A stretch of 40,088 nt of DNA. It comes from JAVBOF01 sp031550915 (GTDB lineage Bacteria; Bacillota; Clostridia; Christensenellales; MGBC116941). Location: the NCBI GenBank assembly GCA_031550915.1, contig JAVBOF010000018.1:1-40088 (forward strand). The letters are read 5' to 3'. Below are positions 31,250 through 39,285 of the stretch, in pieces. Within the stretch, counting starts at the first letter, position 1. Each line of letters opens with the position of its first letter. Position numbers and translations under genes: made by a program. The notes below the pieces were generated by a model, which was given only the letters and a program-made list of their open reading frames with translations, made no database searches and had not been told where the DNA came from.

Positions 31250-32434
31250 CTATTCCTGCCGGAGGGCTTCGATCGGGTCAAGAGCGGCCGCCTTGCCCGC
31301 AGGATAAATGCCAAAAAACAAGCCTATACCGATCGCGAACAAGGAAGATATCAGCAGGGTTTTTGACGATATAATGAACGGGACTTGAACAATGGAAGAA
31401 AACCCAAACGAGGCGAGCATACCGAAAGTAATGCCAAACAGCCCTCCGATCACCGCGTACGCAAGGGATTCGATCATAAACTGCAAAAGTATTTGCCCTT
31501 CGGCTGCGCCCAGTGCTTTTCGGATACCAATCTCCTGAGTGCGCTCCTTTATGCCTACAAGCAGTATATTCATAATTCCTATACCGCCGACTAAGAGTGA
31601 TATCGCCGCAATCGCAGCTATTACAAGCCGGAAAGTGCTCAGGATGTTGTCAGCGGTTTCCATCTCATTGGAAAGGTTGAACATCTTGAATCCGCCGGTG
31701 CCAAAATGACGCGTTTTCAATATATTCAAAGCTTCTTTGCCAATGCTGTCCATGCTCTCGTTATGGTTGTCCGCAGACACCGATATGGATATCTCGTCTA
31801 TTGTGTCCATATTAAAAACCGCTTCCATTGTCTTAAGCGGTATATAACATTTTCCCGAAGCGCTCGATGCGAACAAAACGCCGCCTTTTTCTACACCTAC
31901 GACCATAAACGGTCTGCCCTGCAGAATAACTTTTTGAGAAATGGGGTTTTCGCCTCCAAACAACTCTTTTGCTATTTCTTCGCCTAAAACTATCGTCTTT
32001 TTGCCGTTTTCAGTATCCTTTTCATTCAGGAATCTGCCCCTTCCCAGACGAATATCTTCGATCTCCAATAGCTTTTCGTCGGTTCCCATGATTTCGGCGT
32101 TTTGCTTCCTTCCGTCTGTGGTCATCAACGTGCCTTTCCGGTATGAAGCCATACTAACTGTATGCTCCTGCATCCTTTTTTCAACGGCTGCCGCGTCACT
32201 CTTCGTTATCAGGCTCTCCTGGCTCAATTTGTTATTGGCAGTATATAGCCATATCCGGTTAACGCCCAGCCTCTGCAATTCGCCGTCTATACGCACGCTG
32301 CCCCCGTCACCGAGCGATATTACCGCTATCATGGAAGCAATGCCTATAACAATACCAAGCATCGTTAAGACCGTCCGCATCATGTTTGCGCGCATCTGCT
32401 GGAAAGCCATTTTGATGTATTCGAATAGCGTCAT
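31250..32434 (-). CDS. MacB-type ABC transporter permease (FtsX fold)
   Basis: This 394-residue permease has one N-terminal membrane span (about 20-42), a large extracytoplasmic MacB core domain (about 45-265), and three C-terminal spans. The start of the protein, AFQQMRANMMRTVLTMLGIVIG, and the later GIMNILLVGIKERTQEIGIRKALGA are hallmarks of the MacB family, whose members move antibiotics, peptides or lipids out through mechanotransmission. The C-terminal motif YPAGKAAALDPIEALRQE is typical. Its ATG overlaps the ATPase stop as ATGA, so translation is coupled. It is the last gene of the adaptor-ATPase-permease operon. Substrate is unknown; in Gram-positives such systems often act in bacteriocin or peptide resistance. 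Confidence 0.92.
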   Translation of the reverse strand: MTLFEYIKMAFQQMRANMMRTVLTMLGIVIGIASMIAVISLGDGGSVRIDGELQRLGVNRIWLYTANNKLSQESLITKSDAAAVEKRMQEHTVSMASYRKGTLMTTDGRKQNAEIMGTDEKLLEIEDIRLGRGRFLNEKDTENGKKTIVLGEEIAKELFGGENPISQKVILQGRPFMVVGVEKGGVLFASSASGKCYIPLKTMEAVFNMDTIDEISISVSADNHNESMDSIGKEALNILKTRHFGTGGFKMFNLSNEMETADNILSTFRLVIAAIAAISLLVGGIGIMNILLVGIKERTQEIGIRKALGAAEGQILLQFMIESLAYAVIGGLFGITFGMLASFGFSSIVQVPFIISSKTLLISSLFAIGIGLFFGIYPAGKAAALDPIEALRQE

Positions 32435-33108
32435 TCAGTACCAGCCGCCTTTATCAATCCGCCATTATGCAGCGTAATGCACTTGTCTGCAAAGGCGGCT
32501 ACCTCTTTGGAATGTGTTATTAATGCAATGGTCACGCCTTCTTTGTTGAGCTTCTTAAACAATTTCATAATCTCACAACCTGTACTTTCATCCAAATTGC
32601 CCGTAGGCTCATCCGCCAAAATAAGTTTTGGTTTATTTACCAGTGCGCGCGCTATGGCCACCCTTTGCTTTTGCCCGCCGGAAAGCCTGCTGGGGTTATG
32701 CAAATACCTGTCTGCAAGGCCTACCTTGTCAAGCATCTCCATTGCTATCGCGCGCCTAGCGTTCGCCGGTATTCCCCTGTATATCATCGGCAATTCCACG
32801 TTTTCTATGGCGTTGAGCTTGGGAAGCAGATAAAAGGATTGAAAAACAAACCCTATTATATTATTGCGCACCTTCGAAAGTTTGTTGGAGCTTAGGCCGG
32901 AAACGTTCTTGCCCTCCAAAAAGTAATCCCCTGCATAATCCTTATCCAGGCATCCAAGTATACTCATCAGTGTAGTTTTGCCGCTGCCCGAAGGCCCCAT
33001 TATAGCCATAAAATCACCGTCGTATATACGCAAATTAATGCCGCTAAGCGCGCTCACGCTGCCTTCACCATTCTCGTATATCTTCGTAACGCTTTCGATC
33101 CTAATCAA
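32431..33108 (-). CDS. MacB/LolD-type ABC transporter ATP-binding protein
   Basis: This is the ATPase of the export system, 225 residues. The start is taken as TTG 33108 (MIRIESVTKIYENGEG), with AGGTGG six bases upstream; an ATG at 33129 would place a Trp-rich tail before the conserved start. The Walker A motif is GPSGSGKTT, the signature is LSGGQKQRVAIARALV, and Walker B is LILADEPTGNLDE. The Q-loop FVFQSFYLLPKLNAIENVELP is typical of the MacB-LolD group. Its first codons overlap the end of the adaptor gene and its stop overlaps the permease start, so all three are translationally linked. Confidence 0.95.
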   Translation of the reverse strand: MIRIESVTKIYENGEGSVSALSGINLRIYDGDFMAIMGPSGSGKTTLMSILGCLDKDYAGDYFLEGKNVSGLSSNKLSKVRNNIIGFVFQSFYLLPKLNAIENVELPMIYRGIPANARRAIAMEMLDKVGLADRYLHNPSRLSGGQKQRVAIARALVNKPKLILADEPTGNLDESTGCEIMKLFKKLNKEGVTIALITHSKEVAAFADKCITLHNGGLIKAAGTE

Positions 33109-34285
33109 TTGCCACCACCTCCATACCATCCCGCAATTCCTTAGGCGGCGCTATTACGACCTCGTCGCCAAGCGCCAATCCTTCCGTTATCTCCGCGAAG
33201 AAATCGTCCCTCAGACCGGTTTTGACTTTTCGCTTGTGTACTTTTCCACCCTGTAAAATAAAAACCTCATCATCGCTTGTAAATGCGTCCAGGGATAAAA
33301 CGGGAACACTCTTTGTTTCGTTCGTTATCAAAGCAACATCCACGCTTTGGCCGGGCACTGCCGTAAAATGAGCGGGCATCTCGATATTTACCCTGCCCGC
33401 GTTGATCATGCCCTGCTCGCTAGCAAACGGCTCTATCATGCTGTTTATTTCGTTTATTTGCCCGGTGGTATATAGTCCCGGATCGGAGGGATGGGTCACC
33501 TGTGCCTTTTGCCCTATCGAAATCTTGCCCATTTCCCGCTCAAATACATAGGCATCTATACTTACATGCTTATCGTCGCCGATTACCATCGCTCCCGCAC
33601 CCGCCACGATACCATCCCCTGCCTTTATTCCGCAGGACAACACCTTTCCCGCTATCCTGCTTTTAACTTTCAAATCTTCCTTTTTCTTTTCCAAGGTATT
33701 AAGCTTTTTTTGCGCCGTTGATAACTCAATAGTATCAGCATCCATACCGGAAGCCGCAACGGATACATCAGCCGCGGTAAAAGAATTGACAGGCAGAGTA
33801 TTCTCCAATGCGTCCGGATTAAGCCTTAATTGTGAGACCAAATTGTTAAAATCCTCGTAATCATAGCCGCTGTTTTGGGCAAGAGCCAATGCAGCTTTTG
33901 TCTTCTTGTCGATCATCGAAAGACTACCTGTGGAGCCGGAAAACACCTCCGATGTACCCGCTCTGTCTTTCACCGCCATATATTCACCCAGCGCCTCTTC
34001 GATTTGTATATCCAGATCGGTACTCCGCAATGAGAACAAAACATCCCCTTTACGTACCGTTTGTCCGTTTTTTACATAGACTTCGTCTACGATGCCGGCG
34101 GAAGGCGCGGCGGCGGCGTATTCGCCTGAGGATACCACCGTGCCCATCGCGTCTACGGCAACAACTATATCGCCTTTTTCAATAACAGCCGTCTCAACTT
34201 CCAAAGCCACCGGCCTTTTGGCGATGACTAGATACGCCGAAAGCAATATCGCAAAAGCCCCAATAATGATAAACGCCTTTTTCAC
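33101..34285 (-). CDS. Membrane fusion (adaptor) protein of the export system, HlyD/MacA-like
   Basis: This adaptor links a MacB-type transporter to the extracellular side. GTG at 34285 follows AGGGGGG by five bases and gives a 394-residue protein opening MKKAFIIIGAFAILLSAYLV, an N-terminal membrane anchor. A frame open further upstream lacks a site. The lipoyl half-motif is AGIVDEVYVKNGQTVRKGDV, followed by a long coiled region (about 100-200) and the returning half KVLSCGIKAGDGIVAGAG, then beta-barrel segments containing FTAVPGQSVDVALI. Extracytoplasmic export is expected. It is first in the operon. The gap to the divergent arginine operon holds a palindrome that may be its operator. Confidence 0.87.
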   Translation of the reverse strand: MKKAFIIIGAFAILLSAYLVIAKRPVALEVETAVIEKGDIVVAVDAMGTVVSSGEYAAAAPSAGIVDEVYVKNGQTVRKGDVLFSLRSTDLDIQIEEALGEYMAVKDRAGTSEVFSGSTGSLSMIDKKTKAALALAQNSGYDYEDFNNLVSQLRLNPDALENTLPVNSFTAADVSVAASGMDADTIELSTAQKKLNTLEKKKEDLKVKSRIAGKVLSCGIKAGDGIVAGAGAMVIGDDKHVSIDAYVFEREMGKISIGQKAQVTHPSDPGLYTTGQINEINSMIEPFASEQGMINAGRVNIEMPAHFTAVPGQSVDVALITNETKSVPVLSLDAFTSDDEVFILQGGKVHKRKVKTGLRDDFFAEITEGLALGDEVVIAPPKELRDGMEVVAID

Positions 34286-34334
34286 AATCGTCCCCCCTAT
34301 TAATTGTAAGGAAAATCTTATGCCAATATTATTC

Positions 34335-34350
34335 TGCCTTTTGAAAGGCA
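34335..34350. repeat. Palindrome TGCCTTT-TG-AAAGGCA upstream of the export operon
   Basis: A 7-bp inverted repeat with a two-base centre lies 50 bases upstream of the adaptor start, in the gap shared with argC. A regulator of the export operon could bind here, but no adjacent regulator gene is present. It could also be chance in an AT-rich gap. Confidence 0.35.
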
Positions 34351-34400
34351 AGTTATTCCGTTATGGCTATAAAAAAAATCATAACCCAGGACAAAAAACG

Positions 34401-34418
34401 CTTGCATTAATATTCATA
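34401..34418 (-). promoter_or_regulatory. ARG box (ArgR/AhrC operator) of the arginine operon
   Basis: The minus strand from 34418 to 34401 reads TATGAATATTAATGCAAG. It agrees with the Bacillus ARG box pattern CATGAATAAAAATKCAAK at most positions, including ATGAAT and the TGCAAG end. It covers the -35 region of the argC promoter, so arginine-loaded ArgR should repress the operon. No argR gene lies in this window. Confidence 0.72.
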
Positions 34419-34431
34419 TATATTGTATAAT
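34402..34431 (+). promoter_or_regulatory. SigA-type promoter of the argCBDF operon
   Basis: TTGCAT (34402-34407) and a perfect TATAAT (34426-34431) are 18 bases apart, 31 bases before the argC start. The -35 sits inside the ARG box. Confidence 0.68.
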
Positions 34432-34461
34432 AATGAAATATTATTTATGGAGTTGTTTATT

Positions 34462-35496
34462 ATGATAAAAGCTGGGGTTTTGGGGGCTACAGGATACGCG
34501 GGAGCCGAATTGGTGAGGCTTTTGCTATCACACCCAAACGTTGAATTGGATTGTCTGGCATCCCACAGCCATGGAGGAAAGCGGATGCAGGACCTGTACC
34601 CGAGCTTTTTGGGCTGCGGAGATCTGGTTTTAGAGGATATAAATATCAAGGATATCGCCGGCAGATGTGACGTCGTTTTCACGTCTCTGCCGCACGGAGC
34701 CTCCGCCGACACTGTCGCGGAGCTTTACAGGAGCGGCGTAAAGGTCATCGACCTCAGCGCCGATTTTCGCTATAACGATAAGGAAGTATACGCTCAATGG
34801 TATGGTTTGCCGCACGCGTATCCGGAGCTTTTAGCCAAATCGGTTTATGGTTTGCCGGAATTATACAGGGATAAGATAAAAAAAGCCGAGCTAATAGGTA
34901 ACCCTGGCTGCTATACAACATGCTCTATTCTTGCGCTTGCCCCGATCCTAAAAGCGGGTCTTATTGAAAACAAGAATATCATTATAGATGCGAAGTCTGG
35001 CGTCAGCGGCGCGGGAAAAGGACTGCGGGACGATTTGATGTTCTGTGAATCGCATGAAAACACAAAGGCTTACGGAATTGCCAAACACAGGCATACTTCC
35101 GAGATAGAGCAGGAATTGAGCCTTGCGGCTGGTGAAAATATAACCTTGAGCTTTACCCCGCACCTGCTTCCTGTAAAACGGGGCATACTCTCCACGATAT
35201 ACGCGAACCTGAAGCCTGAGGCTTGTGTCGAGGACATCCGGGCGGCGTATGAAGCGTATAAGACCGAAAGTTTCGTCGGCGTATACGAGGAAGGCCTTCC
35301 GGAACTGAAGCACGTAGTTGGCTCCAACCGCTGCGCAATAGGATTTGTGATAGATGAAAGACTGCACAGGCTAGTCGTAGTATCCGCGCTGGATAACCTA
35401 ATCAAGGGCGCCGGAGGACAGGCGGTGCAGAATATGAACCTTATGTTTGGATTGGACGAAGCAACGGGGCTGGATAAAGCGGCCTGGTATCTATAG
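34462..35496 (+). CDS. argC: N-acetyl-gamma-glutamyl-phosphate reductase
   Basis: ArgC is the NADPH-dependent reductase of the third step of arginine synthesis. The ATG at 34462 (MIKAGVLGATGYAGAELVRL) has GGAG nine bases upstream; an ATG at 34423 lies in the promoter. The 344-residue protein keeps the dinucleotide motif GATGYAG, the catalytic Cys C150 in GNPGCYTT, and the substrate segments SGVSGAGKG and HRHTSEIEQEL. It heads argC-argB-argD-argF-GNAT, with argB 12 bases after its stop. No argJ is found between argC and argB, although clostridial operons often have it. Confidence 0.96.
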   Translation: MIKAGVLGATGYAGAELVRLLLSHPNVELDCLASHSHGGKRMQDLYPSFLGCGDLVLEDINIKDIAGRCDVVFTSLPHGASADTVAELYRSGVKVIDLSADFRYNDKEVYAQWYGLPHAYPELLAKSVYGLPELYRDKIKKAELIGNPGCYTTCSILALAPILKAGLIENKNIIIDAKSGVSGAGKGLRDDLMFCESHENTKAYGIAKHRHTSEIEQELSLAAGENITLSFTPHLLPVKRGILSTIYANLKPEACVEDIRAAYEAYKTESFVGVYEEGLPELKHVVGSNRCAIGFVIDERLHRLVVVSALDNLIKGAGGQAVQNMNLMFGLDEATGLDKAAWYL

Positions 35497-35508
35497 GAGG
35501 ATAAACTT

Positions 35509-36387
35509 ATGGCAAACAACGGACACAACACATTGATTGAAAAAGCAAATATTCTTATTGAAGCCCTGCCCTATATACAAAGGTTAAGCGGCAAAACAGT
35601 CATCATTAAGTACGGCGGAAACGCTATGCTAAACGATTTGCTTACAGAAAAGATACTGCAGGACGTAACTTTGCTGAAATACGTTGGAGTAAACCCGATA
35701 CTCATTCATGGCGGCGGCCCAGAGATAAACTCGCTTATGGATAAACTCGATATTAAATCCGGCTTCCACAACGGTCTGCGCATAACGGATGAGCAGACGA
35801 TAGAAGTTGTGCAGATGGTTTTGACGGGAAAGATCAATAAGGCCATCGTCGCAAAACTAAACACGCTTGGAGGAAAAGCTATCGGGCTGTGCGGCATAGA
35901 CGCGAATTTAATTTTATGTGATAAAAAGGCACCGGTAGATGGCGTAGATCTTGGATATGTAGGCGAGATCAAGTCTATAAATACAAAGCTTCTCTCCTAT
36001 CTCGTGCAGGATGAATATATACCGGTGATCGCCCCGATAGGAGTCGGCGACGACGGCCAAAGTTACAATATCAACGCGGATACGGTTGCCGGGGAGATAG
36101 CCGCATCGCTCAGCGCGGAGAAGCTGATTTTCCTAACGGATATCGATGGTATAAGGACGGAACCAAAAAACCCAGAAACGCTCATGCATACGATAACCGT
36201 CGGAGAGATACACGATTATATCTCCTCCGGCATTATAGACGGCGGAATGATACCGAAGGTGCAGGGGTGCATCAAGGGCATCGAGCAGGGCGTCAACAGG
36301 ACACATATTTTAGACGGCACGATAGAGCATCCGATTTTGCTGGAGATATTTACGGATAAAGGTATCGGCACTATGGTCACGAAATAA
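35509..36387 (+). CDS. argB: Acetylglutamate kinase, arginine-sensitive type
   Basis: ArgB phosphorylates N-acetylglutamate, the second step. AGGAGG lies eight bases before the ATG. The 292-residue protein carries the family motifs KYGGNAM, IHGGGPEIN, LTDIDG and GGMIPKVQGC. Before the KYGGNAM strand there are about 33 residues forming an extra N-terminal helix (ANILIEALPYIQRLSG). That helix is known from arginine-inhibited hexameric kinases and is missing in the E. coli type. Feedback inhibition by arginine is therefore likely, which usually goes with the cyclic, acetyl-recycling pathway. It lies 11 bases before argD. Confidence 0.96.
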   Translation: MANNGHNTLIEKANILIEALPYIQRLSGKTVIIKYGGNAMLNDLLTEKILQDVTLLKYVGVNPILIHGGGPEINSLMDKLDIKSGFHNGLRITDEQTIEVVQMVLTGKINKAIVAKLNTLGGKAIGLCGIDANLILCDKKAPVDGVDLGYVGEIKSINTKLLSYLVQDEYIPVIAPIGVGDDGQSYNINADTVAGEIAASLSAEKLIFLTDIDGIRTEPKNPETLMHTITVGEIHDYISSGIIDGGMIPKVQGCIKGIEQGVNRTHILDGTIEHPILLEIFTDKGIGTMVTK

Positions 36388-36398
36388 CGGAGGCGTTT

Positions 36399-37589
36399 AT
36401 GGATATCAAAAAGATCATTGAACTGGATGAAAAATACTATTTTGGAACCTTTGGCAAACGTACGCCTTTGATGTTCACCCACGGTAATGGCTGTAAGCTA
36501 TATGATTCCGAAGGCCGTGAATATACGGATTTTTTCGCAGGCATCGCCACAAACTGCCTTGGCTACGCCCATGAAGGTTTGACCAAGGCTGTCAAGGAGC
36601 AAGCCGGCGCTATCATGCACTGCTCCAATATTTATTACATCGAAGCGCAGTCCCTGCTTGCAGAAAAGCTTTGCAGTCTGACGGAGTGCAACAGGGTCTT
36701 TTTCTGTAACAGCGGCGCGGAAGCAAACGAAGGCGCGATAAAGCTCGCACGTAAATATTTCTATGGAAAGGGCGATAAGCGATACGAGATATTGACCGCG
36801 CAAAACAGTTTTCACGGTAGGACTATGGCAACACTCGCGGCAACGGGGCAGGAAAAATACCACAAGCCTTATGATCCGCTGACCCCGTCGTTTAAGCACT
36901 TTGTATATAACGATATCGATTCAGTCAAATCATTGATATCGGATAAGACCTGTGCTATCATGGCTGAAACGGTCCTTGGTGAGGGTGGCGTCATACCCGG
37001 AGATATTGATTTTCTCAATGGCCTGCAAAAGCTCTGCGAAGAACATGGATTGCTCTTTATACTGGATGAGATCCAGACAGGCGTATGCCGCACAGGCAGT
37101 TTTTTCAGCTTCCAAAGCCTTGGCTTCACACCTGATATATGCACGCTGGCGAAGGCGCTCGGCGGCGGTATTCCCATTGCGGCTATACTCGCAAAGGATC
37201 ATGTGGCGAAAGCTTTCATTCAGGGCGATCACGGAAGTACCTTCGGAGGCAACCCCCTCGCGTGCGCATCTGCACTGTATACCTGCTCCTATCTGCTGGA
37301 TAATGGCTTTGAAGGCAGAGTAAAAGAACTGGGCAAGTATCTGCTCCAAAAGTTGAAAGAAGCAGTTGAAGGCAGCGAAAATATAGTTGAGATACGCGGC
37401 CGCGGTCTGCTTGTGGGTATAGAATTAAAGGACGGCTTCCCCGCCGCGGACATGGTCCGAAAAGCAAGGGAAAAAGGCTATATAATCGGTACCGCAGGTG
37501 TGAACACATTGCGGCTCGCGCCGCCGTTGATCGTAGAAAAAGATGATATCGACGGGCTTTGCTTATGCCTAAAAGAAATTCTTATGTAA
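36399..37589 (+). CDS. argD: Acetylornithine aminotransferase
   Basis: ArgD is the PLP-dependent transaminase making N-acetylornithine, with 396 residues. CGGAGG lies five bases before the ATG. The PLP Lys is K252 in LAKALGGGIP. Other conserved parts are FFAGIATNCLGYAH, CNSGAEANEGAIKLARK, FHGRTMATLAATG, FILDEIQTGVCRTG and GSTFGGNPLACA, all typical of the class III subgroup. Possible succinyldiaminopimelate activity, as in some ArgD proteins, cannot be excluded. The operon context makes arginine its main pathway. Confidence 0.96.
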   Translation: MDIKKIIELDEKYYFGTFGKRTPLMFTHGNGCKLYDSEGREYTDFFAGIATNCLGYAHEGLTKAVKEQAGAIMHCSNIYYIEAQSLLAEKLCSLTECNRVFFCNSGAEANEGAIKLARKYFYGKGDKRYEILTAQNSFHGRTMATLAATGQEKYHKPYDPLTPSFKHFVYNDIDSVKSLISDKTCAIMAETVLGEGGVIPGDIDFLNGLQKLCEEHGLLFILDEIQTGVCRTGSFFSFQSLGFTPDICTLAKALGGGIPIAAILAKDHVAKAFIQGDHGSTFGGNPLACASALYTCSYLLDNGFEGRVKELGKYLLQKLKEAVEGSENIVEIRGRGLLVGIELKDGFPAADMVRKAREKGYIIGTAGVNTLRLAPPLIVEKDDIDGLCLCLKEILM

Positions 37590-37601
37590 TGTGGAGGAAA
37601 T

Positions 37602-38603
37602 ATGAAAATAGATTTTGGTCAAAAACATTTGCTTACCTTGCAGGATTATTCAAAGAAGGATATCCTGACCGTTTTATCAGTAGCTTTGAAGTTAAAGGAG
37701 CAGACAAAAAAAGGTATCCCTCATAAACTATTGGCTGGAAAGACACTTGGCATGATCTTTGCGAAATCCTCTACGCGAACAAGGGTAAGCTTCGAAGTCG
37801 GCATCTACCAGCTTGGCGGTATGGGGCTTTTCCTGAATACAAATGACATCCAGTTAGGCCGCGGCGAAACCATAGAGGATACCGCAAAGGTGCTTTCACG
37901 TATGGTGGACGGTATAATGATTCGGACGTTTGCCCAAAAGGATATAGATGACCTCGCAAAATATGGTTCTATACCAATAATCAATGGACTTTCAGATCTC
38001 CTTCACCCATGCCAAGCCCTTGCGGATATTATGACGATTATCGAGTATAAATGCCTTGGCGGAGTGATAACTGCGGATAGCCTCGATAAGATCGATTTTT
38101 CCAAGCTAAAGCTTGCATATGCCGGTGACGGCAACAACGTAGCCCATTCCCTGGCGACGATCTGTTCTAAGCTCGGCATCAATTTTTCTCTGGCTCACCC
38201 TCTTGGTTACGAGCCGGTTGATTTCGTAATCGAAAATTGCAAAAAGAACGCCTCGGCTTCCGGAAGTATATTGACGGTAACAAATGATCTTCCCGAAGCC
38301 ATAGAGGACGCCGATGCCGCCTATACGGATGTTTGGTCAAGTATGGGGCAAAACGCCCCGGATAAAGAGAAGCGCGACCTTTTCCTCCCCTATCAAATTA
38401 ACGCCGACAGCTTTTCCCATGCCAAATCTGATGCGATATTCCTGCACTGCCTGCCTGCGCACAGGGACGAGGAAGTTACCGCTGAAGTTATCGACGGCAA
38501 AAACTCCGCGATATTCGATGAAGCCGAAAACCGCCTGCATGCTCAAAAAGCAGTCATGGCGCTTTTAATGGGCAACAATCTGGAGCTGGAGGCTATGATA
38601 TGA
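37602..38603 (+). CDS. argF: Ornithine carbamoyltransferase
   Basis: ArgF condenses ornithine and carbamoyl phosphate into citrulline. It has 333 residues. The carbamoyl phosphate site is SSTRTR at 56-61, followed by QLGRGETIEDTAKVLSRM; HPCQALADIMT and the ornithine loop HCLPAHRDEEV are intact. The anabolic form is favoured by the operon, since no arcA or arcC lies near. GGAGG lies four bases before the ATG. Its stop overlaps the ATG of the GNAT gene, so the two are translationally coupled. Confidence 0.96.
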   Translation: MKIDFGQKHLLTLQDYSKKDILTVLSVALKLKEQTKKGIPHKLLAGKTLGMIFAKSSTRTRVSFEVGIYQLGGMGLFLNTNDIQLGRGETIEDTAKVLSRMVDGIMIRTFAQKDIDDLAKYGSIPIINGLSDLLHPCQALADIMTIIEYKCLGGVITADSLDKIDFSKLKLAYAGDGNNVAHSLATICSKLGINFSLAHPLGYEPVDFVIENCKKNASASGSILTVTNDLPEAIEDADAAYTDVWSSMGQNAPDKEKRDLFLPYQINADSFSHAKSDAIFLHCLPAHRDEEVTAEVIDGKNSAIFDEAENRLHAQKAVMALLMGNNLELEAMI

Positions 38604-39112
38604 GCCGAAAGATCGTCGTAAGAAAAGCTACCAGTGACGATATCCTTAATATTGCTTCGATCACGGGCGAAGCATTTAGAAAATATGCTAAGGATCTGGG
38701 GCAGCCGGAAAACGTCAAAGCTTTGAATGAAAAGGAAAGCGATATCCTTTCCGATATCCGAAACAAAAACGTTTTCGTAGGTACATTAGACGGTGAGATG
38801 GTCGGCTCTATACGTTTTGAGATTATAGGTCAATGCGCTTATATAAGCAGGTTTGCCGTTACGCTTATCGCCCAGGGCTGCGGTATGGGCCGCGCGCTGA
38901 TAAACGCCGTCAAGCAGGAATGCCGTGCGTTAGGGCTGAAGGCAATTCTTTTGCATACTTCCTCCCGTATGGCCAGTCTGGTACGGTTTTATTACGGGCA
39001 AGGTTTTTTTGTATACAGTACCGCAATGGACAGGGGTTACGTTAGAGCGCTGCTGGTTTTTGATATCGAAGATAATGATTTGGATATGGAGGCTATCGCC
39101 GGCGATAGATAG
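38600..39112 (+). CDS. GNAT family N-acetyltransferase coupled to argF (candidate N-acetylglutamate synthase)
   Basis: This 170-residue single-domain acetyltransferase has the acetyl-CoA loop QGCGMGRA at about residues 92-99, after AYISRFAVTLIA, and a final FYYGQGFF strand. Its ATG overlaps the argF stop as ATGA, so both are made together. The window has no argJ or argA, yet ArgB needs N-acetylglutamate, so this short GNAT could supply it, as the short ArgA of mycobacteria does. That is inference from position and size; other substrates such as ribosomal or metabolite amines remain possible. It is the last gene before a strong terminator. Confidence 0.85.
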   Translation: MSRKIVVRKATSDDILNIASITGEAFRKYAKDLGQPENVKALNEKESDILSDIRNKNVFVGTLDGEMVGSIRFEIIGQCAYISRFAVTLIAQGCGMGRALINAVKQECRALGLKAILLHTSSRMASLVRFYYGQGFFVYSTAMDRGYVRALLVFDIEDNDLDMEAIAGDR

Positions 39113-39173
39113 AATTATAGCCCCTGCTTTCTTTTTCCATGAAAGGATAGATGAAAAGAAAAGCGATTATTAT

Positions 39174-39217
39174 AAAGGCTCTAATCTTAGTGTAACACTG
39201 TATTAGAGCCTTTTTAT
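39174..39217. terminator. Strong intrinsic terminator of the arg operon, two-sided
   Basis: AAAGGCTCTAAT (39174-39185) pairs perfectly with ATTAGAGCCTTT (39202-39213), followed by TT and AT. The loop can form a second short AGTGT/ACACT stem. The mirrored A and T tracts let it serve the convergent purD transcript as well. Confidence 0.88.
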
Positions 39218-39285
39218 ATATTCGTCTTTGTTACTTTTCTTTCAAAGAAAGGCAATACGCCAATCGTTCCTTCTTCTATACTCGT

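Noticed and set aside
34286..34461. T-box or arginine riboswitch before argC
   Set aside because: The leader after the promoter is only about 25-30 bases, and no T-box sequence is seen; regulation by the ARG box is a sufficient explanation.
39151..39195. A 14-codon frame (MKRKAIIIKALILV) just after the GNAT gene
   Set aside because: It runs into the arg terminator stem, so it is most likely chance despite an AGGA-like site upstream.
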